A DNA stretch of 64,000 nucleotides, taken from assembly GCA_016716885.1 (NCBI GenBank), contig JADJUV010000173.1, forward strand, positions 1 through 64,000, given 5' to 3'. Below the pieces are notes generated by a model, which was not told where the DNA came from, searched no databases, and saw only the letters and a list, made by a program, of their open reading frames with translations. Both the position numbers and the translations under genes were made by a program. Position 1 is the first letter of the stretch, and each line of letters begins with the position of its first letter. The stretch is from Candidatus Trichofilum aggregatum (GTDB lineage Bacteria > Chloroflexota > Anaerolineae > Promineifilales > Promineifilaceae). Shown piece by piece: positions 7,162-15,763 of the stretch.

Positions 7162-10086
7162 TTACGCTTTGGGGGTGGTGCGCGGCCGCGTCAACCACCA
7201 CAACGCACCCAACAGCATCAGACTTACCCCAGCCACCAACATCAACCAGCCAGTTACGCTAGTCGCCCCAAAGCTGGTCAAACTCACATCCGTGGGTGAG
7301 CCAACCGTCAGGGCTAAGGCCACGGCAATGGCCGGATTAGCCGGATCATTACTGACCACACAAAGGGTGCCGGTATAAGCACCAGCCGCCAGTCCTAGAG
7401 AATTCAGCTCCACCGTCACCGGGCTACTGCCTGCCGGTAAACTCGTGCCATTAAGCGGGCTGGCGCTGGCCCACGGCAGATTCCCATCCGGGGCGGCACA
7501 ATCGGTTCCTGAATCGAAGGCAATGGTCCAGATCAGATCGGCCGTGCCGGTATTGCTGATGGTGATGGGATGGGTGGTGGTATAGCCCACGGTTGCCCCG
7601 GCAATATGGGTGGCGGCGATGTTATTGGGCGTGACGCTGGCAACGGCCTGCAACACATCCAGCGTCAGGTCAACGGCGATGGGGGAGTTGAGAACGTCGT
7701 TATTGGTAACACACAGCGTGCCGGTATACACCCCCGCCGCCAGGGCCGATGAGTTAAAAACAACATCTACGGGTGTGCCGCTGGCTGGTGTGGTTGTGCC
7801 ATTAAGCGGCGTCGCACTGGCCCAGGGTAGATTACCATCCGGGGTAGCGCAATCGGCCCCGGAGTCAAAATCAAGCGTCCAGGTCAGGTCAGCGGTGCCC
7901 GTGTTGCTGATGGTGACGGTTTGGGTAGTGACCGTTACCGCACCAACTTCGTGGGTGTCGCTCAGGCTGGCGGGTGAAACGTTGGCCGTGGGTGCGCCAC
8001 AATTAGCGCTGTAATCCACGCCAATGATGGCTTCCAGATTACCACTGCCGTAGTCCAGATTGACTTCCACATAAACGAGGCCGTTTTCGGCTAAAACGAT
8101 GCCATTACCAATGGCGGTAGAGGCGGCAAAGTCGGTGACGGTGGCATCGGCGGAACCGTTGCCATCCACATCTACCTGGTCACCATTGGCCAGAAGGAGA
8201 TTGGCATCGCTCATGTTGGCGGCGTCACAGGAGACGAAGAGGTATTCGGCGGTCGTGGTTACGCCCCAGATGTGGGCGACGTGGTTCAGGTTGTTGATGC
8301 CCAGAGCACGTGGCGATGAGGTGGTTCCGACGAGGGTGATGCCGCCAATGGTGGCCCCTTCACGGATGGCTACGGTCCCATTGTAGGCCAGGAACCCATC
8401 GGTCGCGGCCGCGCCGTCCGTGTCGCCTGTAAATACATAATTGCCACTGTTGTTAATCGAAACCATACCAAAGTTATCCCAGTTATCGCCGTCCCCGGTG
8501 GGGCTGAGTTCACGAGCCACCATATTACCGTTGACATAGATAATGTCGTCGTCAGTGGTGCTGCCGGTATCCAAGAGCAATTCGTGAACGTGGTTGGTGC
8601 CGTTATCAGCGATCTGATAATCGAAGCCTACCCCAGAGGGGCGGTCAATGGGAAGCCCAGCCACGATATCATCGGAGCGGATAACCACGTTAATGTTGCC
8701 AGATGTCGCCGTGGGGCTGACATGTAACACCCGCCCCAGAGTGGTTGTACCGCCAGCATCATTGAAACCTGCCACCCAATACGCCTGTCCCCCAGGAATC
8801 ATCGACGGACGGCTGTTGAAGATGTTGTTGGTGTTGGCGGGGAATCCGGGAGCCGGATCGCCTTCAACCAGGACGGGGCCATTGTGGGAATAGGCGGCAT
8901 CGTCGCCCCCATAAGCGGGGCTGTAAAGGAAACTGTTGGCGTCACCAATGCCCATCGTTGTTTCGGCACCGGTGACGGTAGCGGTCGGGATGGAACTATT
9001 GAACAAGATGGGGGCATCGTCAAACCAGACGAAATTGTCGCCAGTGACACCCCCGGTGAAACCAACCTGGCCTACGCCGTTGGTGGTGGGGTAGTTCAGG
9101 CTGGTGATAGGGCTGGTGGTTCCGGTGGGTATATCCCCATCCTGTACCACCAGTTCTACGGTTACGATACCTTGTGAGTTAACGCTTTCTTGGTAGGTCA
9201 GGGTGACGACTGTGCCGTCGGCGATGACGCCGGTATTGACGCGGACGAGAATGTCGCCGGGGGTGTTGCCACTGAGGATTTGCCCCTGGCTGGTGGCGAC
9301 GGAGCCATTGACGAGGGCGGTGGCTCGGCCAGGGAAAACATCGGACCAGGTGATGGCGTCAGCGACGCGGCCGCTCCGGTTGTTGATGACGATGGTGTGT
9401 TCCCAGACATCGCCCGGGTCGGCCAGGCCGTTGCCGTTGTTGTCTACCACCAGGTCGCGGCCGCGGGCGGCGTCCAGGCTAGAGGCCAAAGCCAGTGGGC
9501 CTAATTGGATGCTGGGTAGGGCATTTTGGCCGGTAATGAGCAGGGAAATGGCCCCGATGTGGCTGAGGTCGGCGTTGCCGGTCAGGTCGGCCAGGGGAAT
9601 GGTGAAGGTCGCGGCCGCGGTGAGCACATCCACCTGGAGTTCATAAGACGAAACCCGGCTGTCATCACTGTACAGTTCCAGGGTCAGGCGAGCGGGTGAT
9701 GGGTTGGCGTGGATCATGAGGTGAATCTGATCCAGCAGACCCCCCTGGGTGAGGTCTAGCCCGCCCAGGCCCGTAGCATCCAACTTGGAAGGGTCAGCCT
9801 CGTGTCCGTCCCAGGTGAAGCGCAAAGAGGTTGCGGCCGCGGACACTTCCCGTTCGCCGCCTAAAATCGTTTCATTTGTAACCCAAGACGATCCCTCGTC
9901 GGCTAATCCAAAGGAAACATCCCCCTCACGGCTGAAATCATCCAGTACCAACGTAGGTAAAGGTTCTAGCAGAGCCGACGCTTTAGCCGCCGCCCCGCTA
10001 AGTCCGATCACGGTGAGAAAAAGGGCAATCAACCCTAAACCGGACCATAACCAACGACCAGATAAGTGATTAGAGCGTACACGCAT
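7162..10086 (-). CDS. Large membrane-anchored surface protein with DUF11-like and choice-of-anchor-type repeats
   Basis: A 974-residue secreted protein with an N-terminal signal segment (about residues 10-32). A beta-rich N-terminal domain is followed by a DUF11-like section (about 210-310, with NGNGLADPGDVWEH) and a long central region. Two similar modules of about 100 residues follow, each containing ISNTGTADL, DFDSG/AFDSG and DGNLPWAS. The C-terminus is a hydrophobic helix (WLMLVAGVSLMLLGALWWL) and a short basic tail, so it is probably held at the cell surface. No LPXTG motif is seen. AAGGAGG precedes the start. Function is unknown; such modules usually mediate extracellular structure or adhesion. 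Confidence 0.85.
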   Translation of the reverse strand: MRVRSNHLSGRWLWSGLGLIALFLTVIGLSGAAAKASALLEPLPTLVLDDFSREGDVSFGLADEGSSWVTNETILGGEREVSAAATSLRFTWDGHEADPSKLDATGLGGLDLTQGGLLDQIHLMIHANPSPARLTLELYSDDSRVSSYELQVDVLTAAATFTIPLADLTGNADLSHIGAISLLITGQNALPSIQLGPLALASSLDAARGRDLVVDNNGNGLADPGDVWEHTIVINNRSGRVADAITWSDVFPGRATALVNGSVATSQGQILSGNTPGDILVRVNTGVIADGTVVTLTYQESVNSQGIVTVELVVQDGDIPTGTTSPITSLNYPTTNGVGQVGFTGGVTGDNFVWFDDAPILFNSSIPTATVTGAETTMGIGDANSFLYSPAYGGDDAAYSHNGPVLVEGDPAPGFPANTNNIFNSRPSMIPGGQAYWVAGFNDAGGTTTLGRVLHVSPTATSGNINVVIRSDDIVAGLPIDRPSGVGFDYQIADNGTNHVHELLLDTGSTTDDDIIYVNGNMVARELSPTGDGDNWDNFGMVSINNSGNYVFTGDTDGAAATDGFLAYNGTVAIREGATIGGITLVGTTSSPRALGINNLNHVAHIWGVTTTAEYLFVSCDAANMSDANLLLANGDQVDVDGNGSADATVTDFAASTAIGNGIVLAENGLVYVEVNLDYGSGNLEAIIGVDYSANCGAPTANVSPASLSDTHEVGAVTVTTQTVTISNTGTADLTWTLDFDSGADCATPDGNLPWASATPLNGTTTPASGTPVDVVFNSSALAAGVYTGTLCVTNNDVLNSPIAVDLTLDVLQAVASVTPNNIAATHIAGATVGYTTTHPITISNTGTADLIWTIAFDSGTDCAAPDGNLPWASASPLNGTSLPAGSSPVTVELNSLGLAAGAYTGTLCVVSNDPANPAIAVALALTVGSPTDVSLTSFGATSVTGWLMLVAGVSLMLLGALWWLTRPRTTPKA

Positions 10087-10149
10087 GGGAGCCTCCTTAA
10101 TTGTTTTGCTACGGGAAGGCTAAATTGTATGCAATCGGCGAGGTAATAC

Positions 10150-10197
10150 CAAAAAACAAAAAAGCCATGGGCTGGGATTTACCCAGGCCATGGCTTT
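10150..10197 (-). terminator. Rho-independent terminator
   Basis: Read on the minus strand, AAAGCCATGGCCTGGG pairs with CCCAGCCCATGGCTTT across a 5-nt loop (one mismatch) and is followed by a T-rich run. It lies 20 bp past the stop of the CBS gene at 10218, so it would end that transcript before the surface-protein gene. Confidence 0.85.
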
Positions 10198-10217
10198 CCG
10201 CAGCGGTTTAACGTGTA

Positions 10218-10715
10218 TTACTCGCTGGTTACTTCAATGGTCACCCCTGGCGGTGGCTGGTGCTCCTCTTCGGCTTCATCCAGTTCACGGGCTTTCCACT
10301 CGTGCAAGACCACCATGCTAAAAATATCAGACTCGGTGATAATGCCGATTAACACCCCATCATCATCTACGACAGGTAGACCGCTGATCTTATGTTCCAG
10401 CATAGTTAAGGCCGCTTTGCCGATGCTGGCTGAATCGGTGATCGTCACTGGATCACGCGCCATAATCTCTCCCACCGTCATCCGGGAGAGTAAATAATTT
10501 AGCTCCCACATGCTTAGTGACGTAGAGGGCGATGTTTCGACACTCCGAATGTCGCTCAAGGTGACAATGCCTACCAGTTTGCCGTTTTCATCCGCAACGG
10601 GCATTCGGCGAACCTCATTTTCCGTCATCATGCGGTGAGCTACGGGCAAGGTCGTCTCTGGCGAAACGGTGATCACACCGTGAGTCATCCAATCTTTTAC
10701 CATTGCTTCTCTCAT
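10218..10715 (-). CDS. CBS-domain pair protein
   Basis: A 165-residue protein made of two CBS domains (about 8-60 and 80-140) plus a short acidic tail. Such CBS pairs bind adenine nucleotides and sense energy state or act as ligand-binding modules. The start at 10715 (MREAMVKDWMTHGVI) is preferred over an upstream one because CCAGGAGCT sits just before it. It is a close paralogue of the next CBS gene, sharing SLSMWELNYLLS and SGLPVVD, which indicates tandem duplication. It is the last gene of the redox block. Mycobacterial Hrp1, a CBS protein in the DosR regulon, is a possible analogue. Confidence 0.9.
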   Translation of the reverse strand: MREAMVKDWMTHGVITVSPETTLPVAHRMMTENEVRRMPVADENGKLVGIVTLSDIRSVETSPSTSLSMWELNYLLSRMTVGEIMARDPVTITDSASIGKAALTMLEHKISGLPVVDDDGVLIGIITESDIFSMVVLHEWKARELDEAEEEHQPPPGVTIEVTSE

Positions 10716-10743
10716 GGTGATAGCTCCTGGAAAGTAAGTGGCA

Positions 10744-10803
10744 GAGGGGCAAAGTGGCAAAGGGGCAAGAGTTCCTCTGAGTTCCTAGAGTTCCCAGAGT
10801 TCC
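10744..10803. repeat. GGCAAAGTGGC / GAGTTCCTAGAGTTCC array, family C
   Basis: GGGGCAAAGTGGCAAAGGGG leads into tandem GAGTTCCTCT and GAGTTCCTA decamers. The same composite array occurs at 25414-25482, 41826-41888 and 58907-58974. It separates the two CBS genes. Confidence 0.8.
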
Positions 10804-10842
10804 ACTCCTTTAAGCGCACTGACCCACTAACCCCTCCCCCCA

Positions 10843-11304
10843 TTACCGATAACGCACATACGGCTCTGCTACATCATCTTCTACATTTTCCCATTGCTGG
10901 ACAACCATGCGGAAGATGTCTGATTCAGTGATGATGCCCACCAGATGGTTATGAAGATCAACCACCGGTAGACCGCTGATCTGGTTTTTGAGCATGAGCC
11001 GGGCGGCTTCGCCAATCGTGGCCTCGGGGGAAATGGTGATGGAGTTAGTCGTCATAATTTCGCCAATGGTTAGTTGGGACAGCAGATAGTTTAACTCCCA
11101 GATGCTCAGGCTGGTGGCAGGGGATGGGCGGGCTTCGCGGATGTCGCCATAGGTACAGATGCCCACCAGTTTGCCGTTTTTAACGACGGGCAGGCGGCGA
11201 ATCATGTTGTCCACAATGAGCCGATCCGCTTCGGGCAGTGTGGTATCTGGGGTTACGGTAATAACATCGGCAGTCATCCACTCACGGACAAGTTCGTTTT
11301 TCAT
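10843..11304 (-). CDS. CBS-domain pair protein (paralogue)
   Basis: 153 residues with two CBS domains; it starts MKNELVREWMTADVITV and has an ideal AAGGAGG ribosome binding site. The linker SLSIWELNYLLSQLTIGEIM closely matches the adjacent downstream paralogue. It starts 12 bp after the VKOR stop, so it is probably translated from the same transcript as vkor and dsbA. No partner domain is fused, so it acts alone or in trans. Confidence 0.9.
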   Translation of the reverse strand: MKNELVREWMTADVITVTPDTTLPEADRLIVDNMIRRLPVVKNGKLVGICTYGDIREARPSPATSLSIWELNYLLSQLTIGEIMTTNSITISPEATIGEAARLMLKNQISGLPVVDLHNHLVGIITESDIFRMVVQQWENVEDDVAEPYVRYR

Positions 11305-11316
11305 GATAGAACCTCC

Positions 11317-11772
11317 TTATGGTTCCATTTTTTGGCGGTACCGAAGGTGCAGAACGGCCAGGATGAACATGAGGGTCATAATAACTGCGGAGATGACACA
11401 GTAGCGGCAGACGGCATGGATAATGAATAGTTCCAGGGCGGTGAGGCCAAGGGAGAAAAGGAAACCCAGACCGGTAAGGCCAACTAAGAGTTCGGGCAGG
11501 TTTTCTTCTAGCCAGGGCCACCAATCTTTGAGCCAGACGGCCAAAAAGATGAAGGCATAGCCGAGTAAACCGATGAGGGCTACGGGGATGGGGCCGATGC
11601 TGGAATAAGGGGCACCGGGACCACTTACGCGGCCGCAATCGTCCCAGCCGCTACCGGTACAACCCGCTAACAGAACGCCCTCATGGTAAAGCCATAAATA
11701 ATAGGCAACTAACAACCCCGGCACAGCCAGAAGTTGAATGAACCGTACCGGCCAATCACGATTTGTTTTCAT
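11317..11772 (-). CDS. Vitamin K epoxide reductase (VKOR) family protein
   Basis: An integral membrane protein of about 151 residues with four or five predicted helices. It reoxidises DsbA-type proteins using quinone, replacing DsbB. The essential cysteines are present: a periplasm-side pair in AGCTGSGWDDC and the CxxC motif CRYC near residue 121. The SSIGPIPVALIGLLGY stretch matches the family. The start could also be a TTG at 11787; I chose the ATG. It lies immediately after the DsbA gene, which is its likely redox partner. Confidence 0.9.
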   Translation of the reverse strand: MKTNRDWPVRFIQLLAVPGLLVAYYLWLYHEGVLLAGCTGSGWDDCGRVSGPGAPYSSIGPIPVALIGLLGYAFIFLAVWLKDWWPWLEENLPELLVGLTGLGFLFSLGLTALELFIIHAVCRYCVISAVIMTLMFILAVLHLRYRQKMEP

Positions 11773-11834
11773 GGAGACTCGTGGCAACTGATGAGGTTAT
11801 CTCGCCCGGTGGTTTGAGCGCCGGGCAAGTGGAA

Positions 11835-12518
11835 CTATGAACCGAGCAAAGCGCCAATCCGTTGTTGGAAAGTGGCGAAGGGAACAGCCCCCTTAATGAT
11901 TGAATCATTGAGAAAAAAGGTGGGGGTGCTGGTTACACCATTGCGTGAAGCTACGTCTATATTGTCACGAATCATATCCACATAACGGGCTTCCGCCACA
12001 CACTGGCCGAATTCTTCCGTATCTAGACCCAGGTCTTCGGCAATAGCCATGAACCCATCACGAGTACGGGTGGTGGGATCGTCATAACCGGCGTACATCG
12101 CGGCCGCGAAGGGGAAAAATTGTTCTTGTTGCCCAGCACAGACAGAGGCGTTGGCTGAAGGTATGGTGGCATCTCCCAGAGCGTAAGGCAACATCACCAG
12201 ACGCACATCCCCATTCGCTATGTACTGCGCTTCCAGAGCGGGCAACGTTTCGACATGGAAATTGCGGCAGAAACTACAAGCAAAGTCAGCTACTTCTACC
12301 ATGGTAACCGGCGCATCCGGTTCGCCCAGACTAAAACAGGCGTTGGGGTTTTCGTCGCAATAAGCGGTAATACTCTGAATGTCTGGTTCTTGGGTAGCCA
12401 AAATCAGCAGAGCTGCCAGGATCAAGATGCCACCGGCGATAATGCCACCCAACAATACCCAGTTGGTTTGGCGATGAGTAGGAGCATTGATCCGTTTCGA
12501 TGTTGGTTTTTTAGCCAT
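11835..12518 (-). CDS. DsbA-family thiol:disulfide oxidoreductase, membrane-anchored
   Basis: 227 residues. A basic N-terminus and one transmembrane helix (about 20-42) place the catalytic domain outside the membrane. The thioredoxin-fold active site is C81-S-F-C84, with the cis-proline loop TSTPTFFLN near 200. It introduces disulfides into exported proteins and would be reoxidised by the adjacent VKOR. Its ATG overlaps the end of the upstream receiver gene by 8 bp, which suggests translational coupling. Confidence 0.92.
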   Translation of the reverse strand: MAKKPTSKRINAPTHRQTNWVLLGGIIAGGILILAALLILATQEPDIQSITAYCDENPNACFSLGEPDAPVTMVEVADFACSFCRNFHVETLPALEAQYIANGDVRLVMLPYALGDATIPSANASVCAGQQEQFFPFAAAMYAGYDDPTTRTRDGFMAIAEDLGLDTEEFGQCVAEARYVDMIRDNIDVASRNGVTSTPTFFLNDSIIKGAVPFATFQQRIGALLGS

Positions 12519-12909
12519 TGATATGTGCCTCGGATGATGGGATTGCCTGCCGAATGGAGGCGATAAGTTGGGGAGAATTAATGTCTTTCAACAAATAATC
12601 ACTGGCTCCAGCCTGGTAGAACATCTCTTGTTCTACATCGTCTGGGTAGGGTGATAAGATGAGAATGGCACTCCCTAGTTTGTTAATACGAGAAACGGCC
12701 TGACTAAAGGACGCGGCCGCGTTGTCCACATGACTCTTTAGCCCCAATAAAATGACATCAGGCTGTATGAGCTGGGCTAACTTTTCACCTTCGACGATGC
12801 CGTCAACGACAGCCATCACCGCAATTTCGGGTGAAGAATCCAGAAGAGTTTTTAAGGCGCGCCGCACGGCCGGATGTTCGTCAATGATCAGGACCCGAAT
12901 TTTTTCCAT
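12511..12909 (-). CDS. Stand-alone pseudo-receiver protein (phospho-acceptor Asp replaced by Gly)
   Basis: A CheY-like receiver domain of about 132 residues with no output domain. The acidic residues (VLIIDEH), the Ser of ILILSP and the Lys of DYLLKD are kept. At the phosphorylation site, where LLDL is expected, the sequence is VILLGLK, so the acceptor is Gly (about residue 56). It should not be phosphorylated in the usual way and may act by binding a partner. The start at 12909 is chosen because AAGGGG lies six bases before it, whereas the upstream ATG at 12915 touches the ribosome site. It overlaps dsbA. Confidence 0.85.
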   Translation of the reverse strand: MEKIRVLIIDEHPAVRRALKTLLDSSPEIAVMAVVDGIVEGEKLAQLIQPDVILLGLKSHVDNAAASFSQAVSRINKLGSAILILSPYPDDVEQEMFYQAGASDYLLKDINSPQLIASIRQAIPSSEAHING

Positions 12910-13000
12910 TGCCATCCCCTTACTCTCAACAAAGGGTACAGAACCATGTGGATTGGTATGGTAAGTGTAGGCATGAGACCAAAACCGATATAGTGCTAAA

Positions 13001-13031
13001 TGTCACGCAATCAAACGGAAACTTGTCACGC
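13001..13031. promoter_or_regulatory. Direct repeat TGTCACGC in promoter gap
   Basis: TGTCACGC occurs at 13001-13008 and 13024-13031, 23 bp start to start, in the 240-bp gap between the kinase stop and the pseudo-receiver start. It may be a binding site for the neighbouring LuxR-type regulator. That is inference from position only. Confidence 0.35.
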
Positions 13032-13156
13032 GGTCAGTATGACATGGTGGGAAGGGTTGACAGGAGTATGTAACCGGGGAAATCACTGATCGGTGTTATT
13101 TTGGCGTGGTGTTAATGGCTTGGATGTGCCCTTATGAGCTAAAAGAGGATAAACGG

Positions 13157-14320
13157 TTACACCTGAGGCAGCGTCATGGTTATTTTGGTACCACGTCCCA
13201 AGACAGAGTAAATACCAAATGAGCCATTGAGGCTTTCAGCGCGGGCGCGCATATTTGAAAGCCCATGTCCCACCATGTTATTTTGTTGGCTGGTATCAAA
13301 GCCTCGACCATCGTCCATAATGGTTAAGGTGATGAGTTGATTGTTGACATGGGGAGCTACTTCGATGGTGACTTTGCTGGCACGAGCATGGCGGGCAATG
13401 TTAGCCAGTGCTTCTTGGGTGGTAAGGAAGATGGCCCGGGCCACCGGGATGGGTAAGCTGGCTACATCAGCGGCGGGTACATGTAAACCTGCGGGAATCA
13501 TGGTGTTGGCCTGAAACTCACGTACGAGCCGGCCTAAACCGTTACCGAGATCACCACTGAACCGTTGCGGCCGCAAATCCAAAATGAAATTCCGTATATC
13601 CCGAATCGCATCATTCAACCCTTCCACGGCCTGGCCCAGAAGCTGTTCCGCATCTTCAGACGCTTTGGGTAAAGCCAGGCGAGTAGACTCCAGCGTTAGA
13701 CCCACGGCAAAAATAGATTGGATAATGCCATCATGTAAATCCATGCCAATTCGGGTACGCTCTTCGATAACCGCCAGACGGGCTACTTGCTCATAAAGCC
13801 GGGCATTCTGAATAGCAATCGCGGCATGAGCGGCTAACAACTGCACCATGTCCTCATCTTCCTGGCTAAACTCCGGGGCGCCTTCTTTGTTTGTCAAATA
13901 CAGATTACCCAACATCTGCTCCCCGGCCATCACCGGAACCCCCAGAAAACTATCCATAGGGGGATGGTTTTCGGGGAAACCCACGGAGCGGGGGTCTACA
14001 CCTATTTTGGGTAAACGAATGATTTTTCGCTCTTTGATGATAGCGCCCAATAGCCCTAACCCTTGAGGAAAATGGGGAATGCGTCGGGCTTCTTGGGCCG
14101 TCATGCCACTGTAAATGAACGCATCCAGAAATCCTTCGGCGTTGGGGACACCTAGCGCGGCAAATTGTGCCCCGGCCAGTTCCCGGGCGGCATCCACGAT
14201 GAGTTGTAACACCTTGTCCAGGTGTAATTCACCAGCGATGGCCATGGCTGCTTCATTTAACACCTCAAACTGGCGGTCACGGCTTAACTGTTGGGGATCA
14301 GAATGGGTAATTGTATTCAC
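13157..14320 (-). CDS. GAF-domain sensor histidine kinase, DevS/NarL class
   Basis: 387 residues with no membrane segment. A GAF sensor domain (about 30-175) carries NHPPMDSFLGVPV and GNLYLTNKEG, as in the DevS/DosT family. It is followed by a HisKA_3 domain with the phospho-accepting His196 in IGMDLHDGIIQS. The HATPase has the N-box TQEALANIARHA and G-boxes DDGRGFD and GHGLSNMRARAE. It should phosphorylate the LuxR-type regulator encoded 117 bp upstream. DevS-type GAF domains can bind heme and sense oxygen or NO; whether this one does cannot be read here. Confidence 0.92.
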   Translation of the reverse strand: MNTITHSDPQQLSRDRQFEVLNEAAMAIAGELHLDKVLQLIVDAARELAGAQFAALGVPNAEGFLDAFIYSGMTAQEARRIPHFPQGLGLLGAIIKERKIIRLPKIGVDPRSVGFPENHPPMDSFLGVPVMAGEQMLGNLYLTNKEGAPEFSQEDEDMVQLLAAHAAIAIQNARLYEQVARLAVIEERTRIGMDLHDGIIQSIFAVGLTLESTRLALPKASEDAEQLLGQAVEGLNDAIRDIRNFILDLRPQRFSGDLGNGLGRLVREFQANTMIPAGLHVPAADVASLPIPVARAIFLTTQEALANIARHARASKVTIEVAPHVNNQLITLTIMDDGRGFDTSQQNNMVGHGLSNMRARAESLNGSFGIYSVLGRGTKITMTLPQV

Positions 14321-14437
14321 AGTGGGAATTGTGGCGCTACCGGATCGGGTGGAGTAAATCAGGAGTCGAGGCTTTAGCCGGTAAAGACGGTCCGACTAAA
14401 CTCTCCCCTCCAACCGATAAAACGGGTAGAGCCGGAA

Positions 14438-15091
14438 TTATAAATAATCTTTGAGATGGTGCTGAATGGCGTACGCGGCCGCTTCTGCCCGGTTGGCTAA
14501 TTCCAGCTTAGCCAGAACACTGCTGACATAGTTGCGTACGGTACCTTCACTAAGAAAAAGGTTTTGGGCAATTTCCCGGTTGGTTTTACCCTCAGCAATA
14601 AGACTTAACACCTGCATTTCCTGCGGTGTCAGGTCGCGGAAGGCACTGGCCTCTTCCTTTTGCATAGACCGGCGCATTTCGGTGAAAACCTTTTGTGTGA
14701 GCGAGGGATCAAGGGCGGCTTCACCCCGGGCGGCTGATTCAATGGCCCGTAGTAGCTCCCCACCGCCCACCTGCTTGAGCACATAACCAATGGCCCCCGC
14801 ACGGATAGCGGCAAAAAGCATCTCATCTTCGGCGTAGGATGTGAGCATAATGATGCGGGTTTGCGGCCGCTGTTCCATAATCTCGCGGCAGGCTTCTATC
14901 CCACTTCCCCCGGCCAGGCGGATATCCATCAGGACGATATCTGGTTTATGCTCCAAAGCCATGTGTACGGCTTCTTCCTGATTGGACGCTTCGGCAATGA
15001 CATCTAAACCACTTTGCCGCTCAATCAGGCTCTTTAAACCAAGACGGACAACTTCATGATCATCAACGAGTAGAATGCGCAAATGTGACAT
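14438..15091 (-). CDS. LuxR/NarL-family response regulator
   Basis: 217 residues. The N-terminal receiver has DDH (10-12), phospho-acceptor Asp56 (LMDIRL), Thr in IMLTSYAED and Lys in YVLKQV. The C-terminal helix-turn-helix (about 150-210) reads LTPQEMQVLSLIAEGKTN and then EGTVRNYVSSVLAKL. The layout is like DevR/DosR. It pairs with the downstream DevS-like kinase. Likely targets are the adjacent redox and CBS genes, but that is inference. Confidence 0.93.
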   Translation of the reverse strand: MSHLRILLVDDHEVVRLGLKSLIERQSGLDVIAEASNQEEAVHMALEHKPDIVLMDIRLAGGSGIEACREIMEQRPQTRIIMLTSYAEDEMLFAAIRAGAIGYVLKQVGGGELLRAIESAARGEAALDPSLTQKVFTEMRRSMQKEEASAFRDLTPQEMQVLSLIAEGKTNREIAQNLFLSEGTVRNYVSSVLAKLELANRAEAAAYAIQHHLKDYL

Positions 15092-15183
15092 AGCCTAAAG
15101 TATAGCCGTTCCTATTTGAGTGAACCAGTTACCGCAAAACGAGTACCCTAACTTGATGGCGTATGAGAAAAAATGGTGATCTC

Positions 15184-15319
15184 TTGAGATATGAAGGCAT
15201 TGTGATAAAATGCACAATTGGGGTAACAAAATTCTAGATAATTCGTTAATAGACATACAGTGTCAAAGTCTTTAAGCTCCTTAACCGATTTTGACATTAA
15301 TCACGCCCTGATTTGTGAT
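15184..15319 (+). promoter_or_regulatory. Two candidate sigma-70 promoters upstream of the CBM48 gene
   Basis: TTGAGA (15184-15189), a 16-bp spacer and TAAAAT (15206-15211) form one candidate. TTGACA (15291-15296), a 17-bp spacer and TGTGAT (15314-15319) form another. Both read toward the CBM48 gene, whose ATG is at 15372. This 280-bp divergent gap also contains the start of the LuxR regulator on the other strand. Confidence 0.5.
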
Positions 15320-15371
15320 CCGGGCAGGCCAAAAAGCCAAAGCTGAGTTCTACAACTGGAGGTTTTTACAC

Positions 15372-15665
15372 ATGAAGAAAAGTTATGTTAAAAAAGGCAA
15401 TGTCTGCAAAGTAACGTTTGAGTTACCGGTAGACATTGAAGCACAAGAAGTCGCTGTTTTAGGTGAGTTCAATAATTGGTCACCTGAGACGCATCCGTTG
15501 AAGAAAGCTAAGAAAGGTGGTTATAGCGCGACCGTTTCTTTGGAAGCCGGTCAATCTTATCGTTTCCGGTATCTAGTAGACGGTCAACGATGGGAAAATG
15601 ATCCCGAAGCAGATAATTTTGTGCCTAATATGTTTGGCACGAAAGATTCTGTCATTGCTCTATAA
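15372..15665 (+). CDS. Stand-alone CBM48 / isoamylase N-terminal-like glycogen-binding domain protein
   Basis: 97 residues comprising a single early-set beta-sandwich: VAVLGEFNNWSPETHPLKK, then YRFRYLVDGQRWENDPEAD. This matches the glycogen-binding domain found in AMPK-beta and at the N-terminus of branching enzymes. TGGAGGT lies 10 bases before the ATG at 15372, so the longer in-frame extension to 15315 is unlikely. A terminator follows, so it can be a single-gene transcript. With the debranching enzyme next door, a role in binding glycogen is reasonable. It has no catalytic part. Confidence 0.88.
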   Translation: MKKSYVKKGNVCKVTFELPVDIEAQEVAVLGEFNNWSPETHPLKKAKKGGYSATVSLEAGQSYRFRYLVDGQRWENDPEADNFVPNMFGTKDSVIAL

Positions 15666-15693
15666 TTTGCGGTTTGTTACCCCAGCCTTTAAG

Positions 15694-15731
15694 AAAGACC
15701 TGCTTGGTTCAACGCCAGCAGGTCTTTTTTT
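15694..15731 (+). terminator. Rho-independent terminator
   Basis: AAAGACCTGC pairs with GCAGGTCTTT across a 14-nt loop, followed by a run of eight or more T. It ends the CBM48 transcript 30 bp after its stop. Confidence 0.92.
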
Positions 15732-15763
15732 TCTCTCCTTAATCGTGTTAGACTTCCAGCCTC

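Noticed and set aside
15315..15371. Longer start for the CBM48 protein
   Set aside because: TGGAGGT lies 10 bases before 15372, and the family domain begins there.
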